Of a stretch of 11,461 nt of DNA, positions 8,063-11,461 are shown piece after piece (the first letter of the stretch is position 1; every line of letters begins with the position of its first letter). Origin of the DNA: an uncultured bacterium. GTDB lineage: Bacteria; Patescibacteriota; Minisyncoccia; Phycocordibacterales; UBA9973. Under the pieces are notes generated by a model. That model worked only from the letters and a program-made list of their open reading frames with translations. It did not search any database and was not told the origin of the DNA. The DNA is taken from NCBI GenBank assembly GCA_903907175.1, contig CAIVNB010000001.1:1-11461 (forward strand), given 5' to 3'. The position numbers were made by a program, and so were the translations under genes.

Positions 8063-8254
8063 ATGGTTTTATCGGACGAAAAAATCATAGAGTTCCAAGT
8101 GCTTTATAAAGAGCATTTCGGAAAAGAAATCAGTAAAGAAGATGCCTATAAACAAGGCGAGAAACTTTTGCGATTGATTTCTATAATTTATCATCCCAAA
8201 TATAACAAGGAAGCCGAAATACAACAAGCAGAACTTTTGCAAAAGCAAAAATAA
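8063..8254 (+). CDS. Unrecognised 63-aa helical protein paired with DUF5659
   Basis: A 63-residue, highly charged, probably all-helical protein: an N-terminal SDEKIIEFQVLYKEHFGKEISKEDA segment, then KLLRLISIIYHP and a Gln/Lys-rich tail. I do not recognise a characterised family. The FGKEISKEDA...GEKLLRLI pattern resembles short proteins I associate with DUF5659 neighbours in candidate-phylum genomes, but I cannot confirm that. It starts 4 bases after the DUF5659 stop, so the two are probably co-transcribed and translationally coupled. There is no Shine-Dalgarno sequence (AGCTCT precedes ATG). The reading frame is complete, with no sign of truncation. Its coupling to the next gene (48-base gap) suggests it belongs to the same element module. 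Confidence 0.65.
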   Translation: MVLSDEKIIEFQVLYKEHFGKEISKEDAYKQGEKLLRLISIIYHPKYNKEAEIQQAELLQKQK

Positions 8255-8302
8255 ACTGCTTGTTGGGTTCCTTGAAAAACGCCGACAACATAAAAAATTA
8301 CT

Positions 8303-9478
8303 ATGGATACCATTATTATCAAATTATATGGAAAGTTCAAAACTGGAGATAGATCGCTCTTTGTGCCAGAGCTGACAAAAAGAGATTACAAGGATTTGTC
8401 GCCCACTGAACGAACTTCTAAACACCAATACCTTCGTCGCTTCAAATTAGAGGCAAAACAGCAAGAAGAATACTTACCCCGCGTAGAGATATTTGAAGCA
8501 CTAAACGAAGACCGCACATCTTTACTTTATGTTATGAAAATTGAGTTCTCTGCACCTAAACTACTTTATTGGAATAGTTTACAGGAAGTGGGAGAAGACC
8601 ATAAAGAAAGAGTTTTTTCCGCTCTGAAATCCGCACTAGCACTAGTTAGTATATTTGTAGAAACTGATACCATAGCTGATGCATTAGTTTCTGCCGTTCA
8701 TATTTGTAAAAACATTCCTTTGCCTAAAACAATAAAGATGAGGGAAATAATAAATGAACTTTCAAAAGTAGACATCAGTAAAGCATTTGATGTGGCTGAC
8801 AAGCAAGACAAGAAAGGGGCACGGGTGCTTAATATATATGCAGGAACTACAGATTGGTCTTTCTACGATAAAATTGCCGATGCAGAAAGACCAAAAAACA
8901 AACGAAGTGATAAACACCGCATAAACCACGAACGAACAATTATTGAGTTATACAATCTACACGGACGAGAAGTGTTCCGTTATGAATATCGCATAAAGAA
9001 AAATCAAACAGTAAGACGAGAAGTAAATGCTCTACTTGGTAGGGACTACACCAGTAGAGTTGTTTTCAAGGACCTTTTTACTCCTAACCTACTAAAAAAA
9101 CTTACTCTCAATTCTTGGCACAAGATTACGGAGCGACCAGAAAACCAGCTTTCGCTTTTCAGTAAAGTAGACAAATTAACTCTCCTTTTACACATACTTT
9201 CCGAAGCAGAAAAAAGAGGAGTTGGAGCTCACAGTATGAATAATGCCCTTATCTCCTACGGCATAGCAACAGTTATTCAAGACCACGGGGCAAAGGAGCT
9301 TAAAGCGATAATGTTTGAAAGTTGGTGTAAGGGTCATCCAGAACGGCTAACCAAGAAAATAAAACTAGCATCAGAGTTCGCTAAAGGTTTACCTGTTTCA
9401 AGTAAGATTGCTTTTTTGAATACTGCCCTAGAAAAGTTTGAGATTATCAGCTTGGCTTCCTTGGAAAAGGGTATATAA
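8303..9478 (+). CDS. Probable replication initiation protein (phage/plasmid II/X-like)
   Basis: A 391-residue protein that I assign tentatively to phage/plasmid replication initiators of the filamentous-phage gene II/X or RstA-like group. Such proteins nick one strand at an origin to start rolling-circle replication. Supporting features are the segment EFSAPKLLYWNSL (81-93), resembling the 'xPKLLYGxN' stretch of that group, the FYDKIAD motif (187-193, YDK at 188-190), and RYEYRIKKNQTVRREV (226-241), where a basic/acidic RxExRxK pattern follows. The C-terminal third (about 255-391) is helical and unassigned. No histidine pair or tyrosine was assigned confidently as catalytic, so a divergent or non-nicking initiator is possible. 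It lies upstream of the serine recombinase, which fits an integrated plasmid or phage-like element. The stop codon TAA lies inside the -10 box of the structured RNA that follows. Start ATG is preceded by AAAATTACT. Confidence 0.55.
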   Translation: MDTIIIKLYGKFKTGDRSLFVPELTKRDYKDLSPTERTSKHQYLRRFKLEAKQQEEYLPRVEIFEALNEDRTSLLYVMKIEFSAPKLLYWNSLQEVGEDHKERVFSALKSALALVSIFVETDTIADALVSAVHICKNIPLPKTIKMREIINELSKVDISKAFDVADKQDKKGARVLNIYAGTTDWSFYDKIADAERPKNKRSDKHRINHERTIIELYNLHGREVFRYEYRIKKNQTVRREVNALLGRDYTSRVVFKDLFTPNLLKKLTLNSWHKITERPENQLSLFSKVDKLTLLLHILSEAEKRGVGAHSMNNALISYGIATVIQDHGAKELKAIMFESWCKGHPERLTKKIKLASEFAKGLPVSSKIAFLNTALEKFEIISLASLEKGI

Positions 9479-9479
9479 T
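9452..9479 (+). promoter_or_regulatory. Promoter of structured RNA copy B / recombinase leader
   Basis: TTGGCT (9452-9457), a 16-bp spacer and a consensus -10 TATAAT (9474-9479). The predicted start, 7 bases downstream, is G9486, the first base of stem P1. The -10 contains the stop codon of the upstream replication gene. The block TATAATGTATATG matches copy A at 12 of 13 positions. Confidence 0.6.
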
Positions 9480-9485
9480 GTATAT

Positions 9486-9616
9486 GTCTACCCGTTTACC
9501 AATTACAAAGGTGCTTTTATTTTTTAGACAACTTATTATTAGTTTTCTGCATAAATGGGCATCCTTGTCCGCTCTGCATCTTTGTAGAACGGGTAGACCA
9601 AGGGTGTCCATTTATG
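9486..9616 (+). ncRNA. Candidate pseudoknotted structured RNA, copy B (leader of the recombinase)
   Basis: 131 nt on the plus strand. P1 is a perfect 11-bp stem, GTCTACCCGTT (9486-9496) with AACGGGTAGAC (9588-9598). It is continued inward by P1b, TACAAAGGTGC (9504-9514) with GCATCTTTGTA (9576-9586), 11 bp with one G-U. P2 is an 18-bp stem with two G-U pairs, CATAAATGGGCATCCTTG (9550-9567) with CAAGGGTGTCCATTTATG (9599-9616). The second P2 strand directly abuts P1, allowing coaxial stacking, and interleaves with it as a pseudoknot. TTTTT (9617-9621) follows, so P2 plus the T-run could also act as an intrinsic terminator. The recombinase ATG is 17 bases beyond. It shares architecture, length and the P2 core with copy A while P1 has a different sequence. 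Confidence 0.65.
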
Positions 9617-9632
9617 TTTTTAATAAAATTAT

Positions 9633-11282
9633 ATGAGCAACGATTACAAAAAAATTAAATACTTTATTTATGCTAGAAAGTCCCAAGAGGGCGAAGAAAA
9701 ACAGGTCCAATCTATACCCGATCAATTACGGGAAGATGAAGCTACCGCAAAACGCTACGGAATAAAAGCGGTAGATGTGTTAACCGAGGAGGGCTCGGCA
9801 AAAGAACCAAACAAGCGTCCTATTTTTGACAAGATGCTTGACCGTATTAAAAAAGGAGAAGCAAATGGAATTATTTGTTGGAACCTCAATCGCCTTTCCC
9901 GAAATCCAGTTGATAGCGGAAAACTTCAATGGATGCTTCAACAAGGTTTAATTCAGTCAATCTTAACTCCTACAAGAGAATACAAACCGAGTGATAATGC
10001 AATTATTTTTAGCGTAGAGAGCGGTAGTGCTAACCAGTTTATTTTAGATATGAAAGTTGGCGTGCGTCGCGGACTGAATAGTAAAATCGCAAAAGGACAG
10101 GCACCTATCTTGGCACCGCTTGGATACTTGAACACTAAACACGAAGTTCGTGGAGAGAATTATATAATCAAAGACCCTGAACGCTATGAGCTCGTAAAGA
10201 GAGCGTGGAAGTTAATGCTCACAGGCGACTACACTATTCCTAAACTTTTGAAAATAGTAAATGATGATTGGGGCTTGATAACACGCAAAGGCAAGCATCG
10301 TGGAGGAGGACCAGTAAATAAGAGCACGATGTATGGGATTTTTACCAACATATTTTATACGGGGCTTTATCTATATAAAGGTCAAATAGAAAATGGAAAA
10401 CACGAACCAATGATAACGACTGATGAGTTTGATAAAATGCAACTGATACTCGGAAAGTATGGAAAGCCCAGAGCAAAAACCCACGCATTTGCCTACACGG
10501 GCGATATGCTTTGCGGAGAATGTAGTAGTGCAATTACCGCTTGCACAAAAACCAAGTTGGTAAAAACTAAAAATGAATTGAGGGATTACACATTTTACTA
10601 TTGCTCACACCGCAAGAAAGGAACGGAAAATTGCACCCAAAAATCATACATTCCATTGGAAGATGTGGAAGATATGATAAAAGAAGAGTTAGAAAAATAC
10701 ACCATTTCTGAAAAGTTCCGAAATTGGGCTTTGAAGATTTTAGAAGAAGAGCACGCCGATGAAGCAAAGGAGCGTGAAATTATTTATAAAACCCAATTAA
10801 ACTCTCTTGAGGTATCACAAAAGGAACTTGATAGTTTAATCACTATGCGAGTGCGTGAACTAATAGACGACGACCAATATACCTCAAGAAAAAAGGAACT
10901 AACAGATAAAATTGCTGTAATGAAACAAAAAGTGTCTGAAACTCAAAGCAGGGCTCTGGGTTGGCTTCAATACACCGAGCAAGTTTTCAACTTTGCACAT
11001 ACGGCTAAAACCAAGTTTGAGGACCCAGAAACAACCCTAGAAGAGAAAAAAGGTATCTTCACTGCACTCGGTTGGAACTACATCGTAAAAGACAAAAAAC
11101 TCTTTATTTCTCAATGTGATTGGCTAGAACGCATAGAAAAAAAGCGAGATGCTGTAGAAAGCGAAATAGGTCGGTTGGAACTGGAAAATAATCAAAGCCC
11201 ACAAAGGCAAAACACCCCTTTCGGGGTGCTCTGTCCAATACTGCGCGACCGACCGGATTTGAACCGGCAACCTCCCGCGTGA
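9633..11282 (+). CDS. Large serine recombinase/integrase, ORF running into tRNA-Asp
   Basis: A 549-residue large serine recombinase that would integrate and excise the element. The N-terminal resolvase-type catalytic domain (about 7-155) has YARKS with nucleophile Ser17, and NRLSRNP at 86-92 with the conserved arginines. A 'recombinase' DNA-binding domain follows (about 158-275, from GQAPILAPLGYLN). A zinc ribbon follows, with C294-x2-C297 and C324/C334. A coiled-coil-like helical region spans about 370-440. All expected domains are intact. The last residues are odd: about residues 528-533 are encoded by the tRNA terminator hairpin, and the final 12 (from R538) are antisense to the tRNA-Asp gene. 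The coding sequence thus extends to what is probably the attachment site. The C-terminus would change on excision. ATG follows AAAATTAT with no Shine-Dalgarno, and the leader holds structured RNA copy B. Confidence 0.93.
   Translation: MSNDYKKIKYFIYARKSQEGEEKQVQSIPDQLREDEATAKRYGIKAVDVLTEEGSAKEPNKRPIFDKMLDRIKKGEANGIICWNLNRLSRNPVDSGKLQWMLQQGLIQSILTPTREYKPSDNAIIFSVESGSANQFILDMKVGVRRGLNSKIAKGQAPILAPLGYLNTKHEVRGENYIIKDPERYELVKRAWKLMLTGDYTIPKLLKIVNDDWGLITRKGKHRGGGPVNKSTMYGIFTNIFYTGLYLYKGQIENGKHEPMITTDEFDKMQLILGKYGKPRAKTHAFAYTGDMLCGECSSAITACTKTKLVKTKNELRDYTFYYCSHRKKGTENCTQKSYIPLEDVEDMIKEELEKYTISEKFRNWALKILEEEHADEAKEREIIYKTQLNSLEVSQKELDSLITMRVRELIDDDQYTSRKKELTDKIAVMKQKVSETQSRALGWLQYTEQVFNFAHTAKTKFEDPETTLEEKKGIFTALGWNYIVKDKKLFISQCDWLERIEKKRDAVESEIGRLELENNQSPQRQNTPFGVLCPILRDRPDLNRQPPA
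11209..11228 (-). terminator. Intrinsic terminator of the tRNA-Asp transcript
   Basis: Minus strand CACCCC-GAAA-GGGGTG (11228-11213) followed by TTTT (11212-11209): a 6-bp GC stem with a GAAA tetraloop and a short U-run, 15 bases downstream of the tRNA-Asp 3' end. It lies inside the 3' part of the recombinase ORF on the opposite strand. Confidence 0.8.
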
Positions 11283-11317
11283 CAGGCGGGTGCTCTAACC
11301 AGTTGAGCTACGATCGC
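11244..11317 (-). tRNA. tRNA-Asp (GTC)
   Basis: A full 74-nt cloverleaf can be folded on the minus strand. The acceptor GCGATCG pairs with CGGTCGC (one G-U), the D-stem is GCTC/GAGC, and the anticodon stem CCCGC/GCGGG encloses CTGTCAC with anticodon GTC. The T-stem GCCGG/CCGGT encloses TTCAAAT. Discriminator base G73 agrees with aspartate identity. CCA is not encoded. The 3' half overlaps the end of the recombinase ORF and is the likely integration target. Confidence 0.95.
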
Positions 11318-11357
11318 GTATTTTTAAGGTTATCACAAATTTTATTAATTTGTAATG

Positions 11358-11430
11358 TGTCGGAGGTGGGGATCGAACCCACGACCCCAGGCTTATGAGT
11401 CCTGTGCTCTACCAACTGAGCTACCCCGAC
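11358..11430 (-). tRNA. tRNA-Met (CAT), elongator type
   Basis: A 73-nt cloverleaf on the minus strand. The acceptor GTCGGGG pairs with CTCCGAC (one G-U), the D-stem is GCTC/GAGC, the anticodon loop is CTCATAA with anticodon CAT, and the T-stem GTGGG/CCCAC encloses TTCGATC. The discriminator is A and CCA is not encoded. The paired first base and the lack of three consecutive G-C pairs at the base of the anticodon stem argue against an initiator. A tRNA-Ile with modified CAT remains possible. The anticodon stem closes with an A31/G39 mismatch (CAGGA/GCCTG). It lies 40 bases upstream of tRNA-Asp, probably in the same transcript. Confidence 0.9.
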
Positions 11431-11457
11431 AAAAAGCAAACTGCTTTGCTTTTTGTC
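11428..11457. terminator. Perfect 13-bp inverted repeat touching the tRNA-Met 5' end
   Basis: GACAAAAAGCAAA (11428-11440), loop CTGC, TTTGCTTTTTGTC (11445-11457). The stem is perfect, A-rich on one side and T-rich on the other, like a bidirectional intrinsic terminator of a gene beyond the window. Its inner end includes the first three bases of tRNA-Met, so in a minus-strand transcript the hairpin would compete with the acceptor stem. Confidence 0.6.
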
Positions 11458-11461
11458 GATG

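Noticed and set aside
4986..9614. AAATGGACACCC and GGGTGTCCATTT as terminal inverted repeats of a 4.6-kb transposon
   Set aside because: Similarity between the ends is low apart from the P2 core, while stem P1 covaries and wobble pairs are strand-specific. No transposase lies between them and no target-site duplication is visible. A structured RNA explains the pattern better, though the transposon idea is not fully excluded.
1..11461. CRISPR array or RNA-guided nuclease to go with the structured RNAs
   Set aside because: No regularly spaced repeats and no Cas, TnpB, IscB or similar protein motifs are seen in the window.

Overview
The window is AT-rich bacterial DNA whose gene set and style point to a Patescibacteria/CPR-type genome. 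This is an inference from four things: a DUF5659 protein beside a tiny conserved-looking ORF, a large serine recombinase abutting a tRNA gene, tRNAs without an encoded CCA end, and start codons with no recognisable Shine-Dalgarno sequence. No ribosomal marker is present to fix the lineage. TGA is used as a stop, so the code looks standard.

Layout. Positions 34-4935 (minus strand) form one tight operon read from right to left: a type III DNA methyltransferase (mod, 4935-3163), an unrecognised 100-residue protein (3159-2857), the type III restriction/helicase subunit (res, 2855-312) and an unrecognised 87-residue protein (297-34). Gaps are only 1 to 14 bases. A divergent regulatory region (4936-5205) separates it from a plus-strand gene for an 810-residue helical-repeat (TPR-like) protein with a different C-terminal domain (5206-7638). 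Then come a DUF5659 protein (7777-8058), a 63-residue protein (8063-8254), a probable replication initiator of the phage/plasmid II/X type (8303-9478) and a large serine recombinase (9633-11282). The recombinase ORF runs into a tRNA-Asp gene on the opposite strand (11244-11317), followed by tRNA-Met (11358-11430).

Interpretation. A replication initiator plus an integrase ending inside a tRNA gene suggests an integrated plasmid- or phage-like element, with the type III restriction-modification operon and the TPR gene as defence cargo. The far end of the element is not visible.

Most notable signal. Two intergenic regions carry what appears to be the same, apparently undescribed, structured RNA of about 130-135 nt: 5121 to 4987 on the minus strand, in front of mod, and 9486 to 9616 on the plus strand, in front of the recombinase. 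Both start with the block TATARTGTATATG (a -10 box placed so that transcription would start at the first bases of the structure). Both have an outer stem P1 whose sequence differs completely between copies but pairs perfectly in each. Both have a second long stem P2 with a conserved core (ATGGRCATCC with GGGTGTCCAT) interleaved with P1, making a pseudoknot. Both end in a U-rich tract. The G-U wobbles fit only the strand that reads into the downstream gene. This looks like a shared RNA regulator of the R-M operon and the integrase, or a small RNA family carried by the element.
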